A program made the position numbers and the translations under genes. Positions 1 to 5,128 of a stretch of 5,128 bases of DNA are shown in pieces. The stretch's first letter is position 1; every line of letters starts with the position of its first letter. The DNA comes from an uncultured Clostridia bacterium. GTDB lineage: Bacteria; Bacillota; Clostridia; UBA1381. The DNA lies in the NCBI GenBank assembly GCA_934487205.1, contig CAKSRS010000092.1:1-5128 (forward strand). Reading direction: 5' to 3'. Below the pieces are notes generated by a model that was not told where the DNA came from, did no database searches, and saw only the letters and a program-made list of their open reading frames with translations.

Positions 1-28
1 TATCATAGGTTTACCAAACCGATTGATA
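1..28. promoter_or_regulatory. Imperfect palindrome upstream of the PHP/CBM9-like gene
   Basis: An inner inverted repeat, GGTTT (8-12) and AAACC (16-20) around ACC, is flanked by an outer pair TATCA (1-5) and TGATA (24-28). The two arms match with a one-base bulge. It sits about 50 bases before the start codon and overlaps a possible -35 element, which would suit a repressor operator. It could equally be the terminator hairpin of a gene to the left, because ATTTTT follows immediately. The window starts at the palindrome, so the context that would decide is missing. Confidence 0.35.
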
Positions 29-51
29 TTTTTAATATAAAAACATATCTA
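23..51 (+). promoter_or_regulatory. Weak candidate sigma-A promoter
   Basis: TTGATA at 23-28 is a fair -35 match, and TATCTA at 46-51 with a 17-base spacer is a poor -10 match. Several other TATA-like words lie nearby (TATAAA at 50-55, TATTAT at 58-63), so the true -10 is uncertain. A perfect 6-bp inverted repeat, ATATCT/AGATAT (45-50 and 55-60), overlaps this region. The DNA is so A+T-rich that chance matches are expected. Confidence 0.25.
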
Positions 52-79
52 TAAAGATATTATACGAGGAGAAATTGTT

Positions 80-1984
80 ATGAAATTAAAAAATATTACT
101 GTTCAAATAGGGGCATTTCATGATCATTGGCTGCGCAACGGTACGGATAATCCTTCAGTGCTTATAGCTGCCGTTACAAAATATCACTATGACTTTATTT
201 GCCTTATGGATGAAGGTTTCGAAAAAAGATTCACTATAAAAAAACAAGTCGAAGAATGGATTCCGGGGTTTAAAGTACATCTGGGCGAAGAACGAATATA
301 TGATTGGGGACATGCCGTTACAGTATCGAATAATTGCACGGACTTCAATTTAGAAAACCAAGATTATGTTGCAGAATTTCTAAATATGAAAAAGCATGGT
401 GGAATTGTTGCACTTGCACACATCGGGTATAATAAAACACTTGAAGAAATAACAAAAAAAGGTGTAATTGACAGCCTTATTGATAACAATATTGTCGATG
501 CCGTTCAAATTGAAAATGCCGCAGATTATGAATATATTAAACATCGCAGCACAACGGGGCAGAAGCTACCGTTAATATCCGGTTGGGATTCTCATATGTT
601 AAATGACAGTCCGGGTATATTTGACTGCGTTTATAACGAATCAGTAGGTGTTCCGGAACACTTTGATCATTCTTCGTTTTTCAGAACCATAGTTTTTGCC
701 GCAGACAACTCACTTGAGGAGATAAAAAAAGCCTTGCAAAGAGGTGAAAGCGTTCTTGAGGATATAAGCACAGGTGAATTATACGGTTCAAAACATCTAA
801 TTGAGTTGCTTTTGGAAAATGGTTACGCTGAAAAAATAAAAGAACTTGACTCTCAATATAATAGTTGCAATCTATCTTGTAAAATTCTGCATTCAGGCGA
901 TTGTGCAGAACTGAAAATGTCGAAGTGCGGAGTTGTAATGTTGGCAACAGATTCTCACTTAACTCCGCAATCCTTTAAAACAGACGATAACGGAGTAATC
1001 CGTTATGAAAATATACCAATGCCTGTTGCACAGAATAACAGTTATCTTCCTATATGTTTGTGCAGCGATAATGTCAGAAGATACTGGGCGGTTAAGGTAG
1101 AGAACAGTATTCAAATTGATGTTTTACCTAAATATACGAATGGTAAAACATATTTATGTGTATATGCAAAAAAAGATTTTGAAGGGGATATTATATTTGA
1201 ACAACCGTATAAAACATCGCGTTCAGTTTCGGCAAAAATGGGCGAAGAATTATGTCTGATTGAAATTGGCAATAATGAAAAAAAGCTTAATTATAAATTT
1301 TGTGCTAAAAATAACCGCGGCGAAAAACGTACGTATAATTCGCGGGCCGCACTGTTAAAGATACCTCATAAACATAACGGCTGGGAGAAAGCAGAAAAGA
1401 TTTGCATAGATTCACAGGAATTTTGTGGGGGATTCGGATCAATACGACCATATCCGGGTAAAGATGTTTTTTCAATTACTGTTTCTTTTTTGTGGGACAG
1501 TAATAATTTGTATGTCAAGTATGACATAACAGACAGAATTTACATAGCACCTCCGGAAGGTGCGTTTATGTACACTTCGGACAGTTCGACATTAAATATT
1601 GATCCGTTATTTAAAAGGTCTGATTCCAGAAATTCCGGCTGTGAAACGATTTTAGGTTTTCCAAATGGTACTGGCAGAATTTTATGTACACACATTCCTC
1701 GATATGAAAACGGGGAAAAATATATTGATAAAGAAGATAATTGTTACCTCAGCGGCGAATTGACAATGGAAAAGACTGAAAACGGACGTATTGTGATGCT
1801 TAAGCTGCCGTGGAATCAAATAAGTCCTAAGAAGGTAAAAACAGGCGACTATATGGGAATTACAGTTGGCGGACTTAATGATGAGGGCAGCGGATTGGTC
1901 GATAATATGCAGTGGCCATGGCCTGCAGAAAACGGAACGTGGCTGTTTCCGTCAAATTGGGGAGTTATGGTTTTAATCGATTAA
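80..1984 (+). CDS. PHP-domain protein with C-terminal CBM9-like carbohydrate-binding domain
   Basis: This is a 634-residue protein. The ATG is supported by GAGGAG at 66-71 with an 8-base spacer. Residues 1 to about 245 read as a PHP-type (polymerase and histidinol phosphatase) metal-binding domain: H14-D-H16 near the N terminus, D44 at the usual TDH position, E70 and H78 in a GEE...WGH stretch, H114 in VALAHIG, and D170/H172 in GWDSH. These match the ordered His/Asp/Glu ligands of that fold, so a metal-dependent hydrolase is plausible. The reaction is unknown. Residues about 246-425 have no motif I recognise. Residues about 435-634 start with WEKAEKI, contain a strand-turn-strand NNLYVKYDITD, and end in a Trp/Pro-rich segment (WPWP near 612-615, then W621 and W627). 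This is the pattern of CBM9-like/DOMON-fold domains that bind sugars. There is no signal peptide or membrane segment, so it should be cytoplasmic. It stands alone on the plus strand here. The domain calls are from motifs only; the PHP call is firmer than any catalytic role. Confidence 0.8.
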   Translation: MKLKNITVQIGAFHDHWLRNGTDNPSVLIAAVTKYHYDFICLMDEGFEKRFTIKKQVEEWIPGFKVHLGEERIYDWGHAVTVSNNCTDFNLENQDYVAEFLNMKKHGGIVALAHIGYNKTLEEITKKGVIDSLIDNNIVDAVQIENAADYEYIKHRSTTGQKLPLISGWDSHMLNDSPGIFDCVYNESVGVPEHFDHSSFFRTIVFAADNSLEEIKKALQRGESVLEDISTGELYGSKHLIELLLENGYAEKIKELDSQYNSCNLSCKILHSGDCAELKMSKCGVVMLATDSHLTPQSFKTDDNGVIRYENIPMPVAQNNSYLPICLCSDNVRRYWAVKVENSIQIDVLPKYTNGKTYLCVYAKKDFEGDIIFEQPYKTSRSVSAKMGEELCLIEIGNNEKKLNYKFCAKNNRGEKRTYNSRAALLKIPHKHNGWEKAEKICIDSQEFCGGFGSIRPYPGKDVFSITVSFLWDSNNLYVKYDITDRIYIAPPEGAFMYTSDSSTLNIDPLFKRSDSRNSGCETILGFPNGTGRILCTHIPRYENGEKYIDKEDNCYLSGELTMEKTENGRIVMLKLPWNQISPKKVKTGDYMGITVGGLNDEGSGLVDNMQWPWPAENGTWLFPSNWGVMVLID

Positions 1985-2206
1985 CCGGGTATTACATAAA
2001 TACATGGTCATATTGTAACTAAGGCAGGACATACTCACATAACGCAAGCATTTGATAATGTTAAAGCTCAGTAAAAATCAAAAAAAACCAAGCTGCACTG
2101 TACAAAGCTTCATACTAAAAAAAAAGAGGTGGCAGGGTATTACTGTTTGCTGATTTTGGATTTGTTGAATACAAGCAGACTGATACAGATTGCAGGTTTA
2201 CAATAG
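1985..2206. other. Decayed intergenic stretch with ORF debris
   Basis: This stretch, with the antitoxin stub after it, forms a gap of about 308 bases without an intact gene. It contains short open stretches without credible starts. One runs on the plus strand from about 2119 to 2220 and would encode a peptide containing LLFADFGFVEYKQTDTDC, which looks protein-like but matches no family I can name. Another, at 2000-2074, reads as GHIVTKAGHTHITQAFDNV before a stop. Both may be gene remnants or chance. I see no convincing terminator for the PHP/CBM9-like gene, no RNA gene and no insertion-sequence ends. Confidence 0.5.
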
Positions 2207-2296
2207 ATATGTTACATTAAACTGCTGCCATATTGTCGTTTTGCCTGCAAAAAATATACAAGCACAGATGAACTCTTTAGGGATTTGGAATCATGA
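2207..2296 (+). pseudogene. C-terminal stub of a RelB/DinJ-type antitoxin
   Basis: The reading frame ending at the TGA at 2294-2296 gives a C terminus of CKKYTSTDELFRDLES. RelB/DinJ antitoxins paired with YafQ toxins often end in a similar lysine/tyrosine-rich segment followed by a (S/V)DELF-(R/K)-(D/E)L tail. The TGA overlaps the toxin start codon in an ATGA arrangement, the usual spacing for this operon type. The frame is closed by a TAG at 2204-2206 and has no ATG, GTG or TTG start after it. The N-terminal ribbon-helix-helix DNA-binding half is therefore absent, and only the toxin-contacting tail remains. The match is from memory of the family and covers about 16 residues, so it rests strongly on position beside the toxin. 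Confidence 0.6.
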
Positions 2297-2568
2297 AATA
2301 TATAATAGAAATGTCCGCCAAATTCAAAAAGGACCACAAGCCGGCAAAGAAATGCGGGTATGACACAAACCTTTTGAACGAGGTTATTGATATTCTTGCC
2401 GAAGGTGAAACATTGCCCGAAAAGTATTACGACCACCCTCTGAACGGCAACTATTACGTTTTCCGTGAATGTCATATTCTTCCCGATTGACTGCTTATTT
2501 ACAGTATTGAAAAAAAGCTTTTAACCTTGGCATTAACCCGAACAGGGACGCATAGCGATTTGTTTTAA
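2293..2568 (+). pseudogene. yafQ: YafQ-type mRNA interferase toxin, interrupted by an in-frame TGA
   Basis: The frame from the ATG at 2293 reads 65 residues to a TGA at 2488-2490, then continues open in the same frame for 26 codons to TAA at 2566-2568. Removing the TGA gives a 91-residue product, the normal YafQ size. Before the stop are DHPLNG (47-52) and FRECHILPD (57-65). After it are LLIY and the terminal RTGTHSDLF, hallmarks of YafQ in the RelE/ParE superfamily of ribosome-dependent mRNA endonucleases. The stop falls on the conserved Trp of the PDW-(L/I)-LIY motif, a one-base TGG-to-TGA change. Both expected histidines upstream (H48, H61) and the Asp (D65) remain, but the downstream His and terminal Phe are lost from the translated part. 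The truncated product should be inactive. The overlapping antitoxin is also broken. TGA is a normal stop in neighbouring genes, so recoding is unlikely. Confidence 0.85.
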
Positions 2569-2656
2569 CATTTAAATCAAAGACATTCATAGCTGCATAA
2601 AGCGATTATGACCGTTTTTGCGTTTTAGAACAGTCTGCAAATAAATAGTCATGCGA

Positions 2657-2693
2657 CTTTTTTATAAAAAAGATTTATACAGAAAGATTTATA
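2657..2693. repeat. Short palindrome and direct repeat in intergenic DNA
   Basis: CTTTTTTATAAAAAAG at 2657-2672 is a perfect 16-base palindrome. It runs into an 11-base direct repeat, AAAGATTTATA, at 2669-2679 and 2683-2693 (14-base period). It lies between the dead toxin gene and the terminator. The composition is nearly all A and T, so it may have arisen by slippage; no function is evident. Confidence 0.4.
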
Positions 2694-2704
2694 TTGTTTA
2701 TCAT

Positions 2705-2746
2705 AAAAAACAAGGCTTAAATTCTAAAACCTAAGCCTTATCTTTT
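2705..2746. terminator. Bidirectional rho-independent terminator
   Basis: AAGGCTTA (2712-2719) and TAAGCCTT (2732-2739) form a perfect 8-bp stem around a 12-base loop. The plus strand follows it with ATCTTTTT (2740-2747). On the minus strand the hairpin is followed by GTTTTTT, the complement of the A-run at 2705-2710. It lies about 60 bases past the beta-helix gene stop on the minus strand and about 140 bases past the toxin remnant on the plus strand, so it can end transcription from both sides. The rest of 2569-2798 holds no gene I can support. Confidence 0.85.
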
Positions 2747-2798
2747 TATATCACCGCAAACACTGCAATTAAGTAAACAAATAACTTTGCGCGTATTG

Positions 2799-3794
2799 TT
2801 AAACATCAAATTTTTCACCCGTCGAATACATAACATATACATCGGGATTTATATTGCCTATCCAAACAAGGTCTTTATTATCTCCCTTGTACAGAGTGAA
2901 ATCGGGGCAGGTTTTTGCAAATCTGCACTGCATTACGGTAAGACTTCCCGTAACATGCTCAACAGCTGTGACGTCATTCAGTCTGAATCTGTAATTATTG
3001 TAAAATGCACAGCCGGACATTGTTGCGTCACCCATAATTTTAAACCCAACTTTAGCGGTATCGGCATAGCAGTCGCGAAGCATTGTATCACAGCCGCCGA
3101 TTGAGAACGCAACCGAATTTTTCAGCATTTCGCAGTCCTCTCCCTCTTTTGCGGGAGGAATTATTCCGCCCCATACATGGCAGCGCGTAAGTCTGTTGGA
3201 ACCGCCGTTTTCCACCGCAAAACCCGTTGTGTAGTCAATTACAATACAATCGGTATAGTGGCTGTCGCTTTCCGCAGTCGCAATGCCGGTATTTCCCGCC
3301 AGCCCCGGCATTGTGCATTTGCAGTAAACATTTGTTGCAATAAGCTCATACCCGTGTCCGCGGTCACCGACTTTAAGTCCGTATCTCTTTCCGTTTAAAA
3401 GCGTAATATCTTTTAATGTGAAATGGTGATAATTATTTATGCCCAAACAGCTCGCAAACCCGTTTCCGTTTATAACGCCACCCTTTATAAATATGTTGTA
3501 GTCCTCGTTTTCTTCGCCGTCATCACTGCATGAAATCAGGTTTACAAATCCGTCGCCGCCATCATAGAACAGCACGTAGTCCATTTTTTCGCATGCCGTT
3601 AAAACTGCTGATTTATGCATTTTTACGGAACAAAAATTTGAGATTACCAGCATTTCGGCAACCTCATAATGCCCCTTCGGAATATACAAAACGCCGTGTT
3701 TGCAATCATCTATCGCACGCTGTATTCTGCCGCTGTCATCCTTTTCGCCTTCCAGCCTTTTGTAATCGTCAAGGCACACATCATAAAAATTCAT
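2799..3794 (-). CDS. Right-handed beta-helix protein (pectate lyase/GH28-like), cytoplasmic
   Basis: This is a 331-residue protein, the last gene of the minus-strand operon. An upstream in-frame GTG at 3833 would add 13 residues, but its codons read through the ribosome binding site AAAAGGAGAG (3801-3810), so the ATG at 3794 is chosen (8-base spacer). Residues 18-50 (DDSGRIQRAIDD, then VLYIPKGHYEV) match the N-terminal cap of pectate-lyase-3/GH28-type beta helices. Residues 101-142 (FIKGGVINGNG, then FTLKDITLLNG and YGLKVG) show the typical repeating rungs, which continue to about residue 290. There is no signal peptide, and about 16 cysteines are spread along the chain, both pointing to a cytoplasmic location. 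I cannot place catalytic residues, so lyase, hydrolase or epimerase activity is open. Its start overlaps the dgoK end by 14 nt, so it is probably made together with the sugar-acid enzymes and acts on a related oligosaccharide or uronate. That substrate link is inference. Confidence 0.85.
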   Translation of the reverse strand: MNFYDVCLDDYKRLEGEKDDSGRIQRAIDDCKHGVLYIPKGHYEVAEMLVISNFCSVKMHKSAVLTACEKMDYVLFYDGGDGFVNLISCSDDGEENEDYNIFIKGGVINGNGFASCLGINNYHHFTLKDITLLNGKRYGLKVGDRGHGYELIATNVYCKCTMPGLAGNTGIATAESDSHYTDCIVIDYTTGFAVENGGSNRLTRCHVWGGIIPPAKEGEDCEMLKNSVAFSIGGCDTMLRDCYADTAKVGFKIMGDATMSGCAFYNNYRFRLNDVTAVEHVTGSLTVMQCRFAKTCPDFTLYKGDNKDLVWIGNINPDVYVMYSTGEKFDV

Positions 3795-4713
3795 CTTGTT
3801 CTCTCCTTTTATATTCATATATTTTAACTGCACCTATTGTCGGTGCTGTTTCCGCTGTTTTATCCGATATGCAAATGATTTTTTTGCTGCATAACGCGCC
3901 GAGCAAACTAACCATCGTATTTTTTATCTGCCGTTTACCCGCTATGATTATTTTGTTTTCTTTTGCTTTTATTATAGCGTCGATTTCCGCCTGCAGTACG
4001 GCTCCCATAAAGAAGCCGTAAATTTCACGCTCATTCCGTCCAAACATATTTTTCAAAATCCGCGTTTTAAAAAGCGCCGCGTTCAGCCCGCAATCTGTGC
4101 AGTACCGATATCCTTTTATCAGATATTCTTCGCTTGTTTCGGACTGCGACAAATTAACCGCGTCTTTTAATATTGTGTCCTGTGACAGCGCCCAAATCAT
4201 TTCGCCCGTCAGCGTAGTTTTAAAATCGGTAACTCTTCCGCACGAATCTGTCCTTATTATTTTTGAATGTGAGCCCGGCAGTATGTAAAGGCTGTTGTCG
4301 TGCAGATTTTCGCCCAAGCCGATAAGCTCCGTCTCCTCGCCGCGCATCATATCCGTATGCTCCAAAGTTTCGTCAGATATCTTTATGCCGGGGATAAATA
4401 CAAACGGAATATCGGATATTTCTGGTAATACAACCTCATGCATACCGCCGTGCAATTCACATATTCCCGCCGGGGCAGGAATATGCGGCAGACTGCACAG
4501 CCCCATCTCGGACGTAATCATTCCCGACGCGAGTATTTTTTCGACATTCACGGAAAGTTCGGAAACCGCATTTTTTATTTCCGATTTTAAATATTCCTTT
4601 TTGCCCGACCCTGCACCGACATGAATTTTTATTGTTTTGATTACTTCGTTTTCCATTACAAGGCTAATCCTTGTGTTTGTTGTTCCGCCGTCGATTGTAA
4701 TATAATTTCCCAT
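3781..4713 (-). CDS. dgoK: 2-dehydro-3-deoxygalactonokinase
   Basis: This is a 310-residue kinase of the DgoK family, near the usual length of about 300. It phosphorylates 2-keto-3-deoxy-galactonate with ATP to the 6-phosphate, the step before aldol cleavage in the De Ley-Doudoroff pathway. The motifs run in the expected order: a phosphate-binding loop IDGGTTNTR (7-15), ASGMITSEMG (62-71), MMRGEETELIG (122-132), LPGSHSKII (145-153), and TTLTGEMIWAL (166-176). The GAVLQAEIDAI helix (237-247) and IIIAGK (256-260) follow. An in-frame GTG at 4722 lies inside the ribosome binding site, so the ATG at 4713 is preferred. The aldolase stop is one base upstream (TGA-T-ATG) and the gene ends inside the next one, so all three are likely co-translated. 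The family call is strong. Whether the natural substrate is keto-deoxy-galactonate or keto-deoxy-gluconate is not decided by sequence; a route from galacturonate-like or anhydro-galactose sugars is also possible. Confidence 0.93.
   Translation of the reverse strand: MGNYITIDGGTTNTRISLVMENEVIKTIKIHVGAGSGKKEYLKSEIKNAVSELSVNVEKILASGMITSEMGLCSLPHIPAPAGICELHGGMHEVVLPEISDIPFVFIPGIKISDETLEHTDMMRGEETELIGLGENLHDNSLYILPGSHSKIIRTDSCGRVTDFKTTLTGEMIWALSQDTILKDAVNLSQSETSEEYLIKGYRYCTDCGLNAALFKTRILKNMFGRNEREIYGFFMGAVLQAEIDAIIKAKENKIIIAGKRQIKNTMVSLLGALCSKKIICISDKTAETAPTIGAVKIYEYKRREQDEFL
3801..3810 (-). promoter_or_regulatory. Ribosome binding site that fixes the beta-helix gene start
   Basis: The minus strand reads AAAAGGAGAG, and its GGAG core lies 8 bases before the ATG at 3794. 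It lies inside the end of dgoK, as expected for coupled translation. Because it would be coding sequence if the upstream GTG at 3833 were used, it argues for the shorter start. Confidence 0.8.
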
Positions 4714-4714
4714 A

Positions 4715-5128
4715 TCAATCACCTTTTACAGCCGAAACATATTTTTTTGCAAGCTTGGTTACTGCGGCAAAATCATTATTATCAATCAATTGTTTATCAA
4801 CAATATTACTGCCTATCCCAAATCCGCAGACACCGGCTTTTAAATAGTCCGCCGTATTTTTATCGTTTACTCCGCCGACGGCAAGCAGCTTTATATGCGA
4901 AAGAGGTGCTTTAACCGCTTTTATGTACTCCGTGCCGAGATTCACTGCCGGAAATATCTTTACAAAATCCGCGCCGCATTTGTGCGCCAAAGTTATTTCG
5001 CTTGGTGTAAGCGCGCCCGGAATTGAGACCATGCCCAGCTCTTTTGTTTTCTTTATCACTTCCTCGGTTGTGTCGGGCGAAATTATAAATTCTCCGCCGG
5101 CGGATTTTGTAAGGCACACCTGTTTCTC
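4715..5128 (-). CDS. KDPG/KDPGal-type aldolase, 5' end outside the window
   Basis: The visible part is the C-terminal 137 residues of a protein that normally runs to about 205-215, so roughly 70 N-terminal residues lie past the right edge. The frame is open to position 5128 (EKQVCLTK...), so the GTG at 5119 is not the start. It is a class I aldolase of the KDPG/KHG family, cleaving 2-keto-3-deoxy-6-phospho-gluconate or -galactonate to pyruvate and glyceraldehyde 3-phosphate. Marks in order: FIISPDT (14-20 of the visible part), IPGALTPSEI (36-45), CGADFVKIFPA (51-61) with the Schiff-base lysine K57, LLAVGGVN (81-88), and GFGIGSNIV (102-110), the last two forming the phosphate-binding end of the barrel. 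It is the first visible gene of the operon and one base from dgoK, matching a kinase-aldolase pair. Whether it is best called eda or dgoA cannot be told from this part. Confidence 0.92.
   Translation of the reverse strand, partial: EKQVCLTKSAGGEFIISPDTTEEVIKKTKELGMVSIPGALTPSEITLAHKCGADFVKIFPAVNLGTEYIKAVKAPLSHIKLLAVGGVNDKNTADYLKAGVCGFGIGSNIVDKQLIDNNDFAAVTKLAKKYVSAVKGD
4719..4727 (-). promoter_or_regulatory. Ribosome binding site that fixes the dgoK start
   Basis: The minus strand reads AAAAGGTGA just before the ATG at 4713, with 5 bases between. It lies in the last codons of the aldolase gene. The GTG inside it (4722-4720) is in frame with dgoK, but using it would leave that start without a proper binding site. 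Confidence 0.7.

Noticed and set aside
1969..1986. Palindrome TTAATCGATTAA at the end of the PHP/CBM9-like gene as a terminator
   Set aside because: The stem is short and A+T-rich and is not followed by a T-run, so it is unlikely to terminate transcription.
2081..2110. Possible minus-strand terminator (AAGCT/AGCTT stem beside an A-run)
   Set aside because: The stem is only 5 bp, and no minus-strand gene ends there. The minus-strand operon already ends at the strong hairpin at 2712-2739.
2212..2475. 87-residue minus-strand open frame opposite the toxin gene
   Set aside because: It lies antisense to the recognisable YafQ sequence, has a hydrophobic low-information translation and matches no family, so it is a shadow frame.
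2488..2490. TGA read as tryptophan (alternative genetic code) or selenocysteine in the toxin gene
   Set aside because: The aldolase and dgoK genes end at TGA exactly where their families end and where the next gene begins. TGG is used for Trp throughout, and no other in-frame TGA is seen. A single nonsense mutation is simpler.
2787..3104. Plus-strand open frames opposite the beta-helix, dgoK and aldolase genes (also 3177-3398, 3530-4021, 4097-4624, 4621-4914)
   Set aside because: All lie antisense to well-supported genes with family motifs, and their translations show no motif or ribosome binding site of note.
4911..5117. 68-residue minus-strand open frame overlapping the aldolase
   Set aside because: It is an off-frame reading of the aldolase gene, whose own frame carries the Schiff-base lysine and phosphate-binding motifs.

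Overview
The window looks like chromosomal DNA of a low-GC, anaerobic-type Firmicute, most likely a Clostridia relative from a carbohydrate-rich habitat such as the gut. That placement is inferred from A+T-rich DNA, strong GGAG-type ribosome binding sites, standard TAA/TGA stops and the resemblance of the sugar-acid genes to clostridial ones. No rRNA, tRNA, CRISPR array or intact insertion sequence is visible.

Layout. Positions 1-79 are the leader of a rightward gene, with an imperfect palindrome at the very start and a strong ribosome binding site. Positions 80-1984 encode a 634-residue protein with an N-terminal PHP-type metallohydrolase-like domain and a C-terminal CBM9-like carbohydrate-binding domain. 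Positions 1985-2568 are a decayed stretch. It holds unassigned ORF debris, the C-terminal stub of a RelB/DinJ-type antitoxin, and a YafQ-type toxin gene interrupted by an in-frame TGA exactly where the family has a conserved tryptophan. Positions 2569-2798 are non-coding and contain a hairpin with T-runs on both sides, a good bidirectional terminator between the converging genes.

From 5128 leftward to 2799 on the minus strand lies a tightly packed operon. Transcription order is a KDPG/KDPGal-type aldolase (5' end outside the window), 2-dehydro-3-deoxygalactonokinase (dgoK), and a right-handed beta-helix protein of the pectate-lyase/GH28 type with no signal peptide. The aldolase stop is one base from the dgoK start, and the dgoK stop overlaps the beta-helix gene by 14 nt, so translational coupling is likely. 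The kinase phosphorylates 2-keto-3-deoxy-galactonate (or a related keto-deoxy acid), and the aldolase splits the product into pyruvate and glyceraldehyde 3-phosphate. The beta-helix protein probably acts upstream on an imported oligosaccharide that yields the keto-deoxy acid, but its substrate cannot be read from the sequence.

The most notable items are the doubly broken toxin-antitoxin pair, the PHP+CBM9-like fusion, and the cytoplasmic, cysteine-rich beta-helix protein embedded in a keto-deoxy-sugar-acid operon. I see no clear evidence for a wholly new system.
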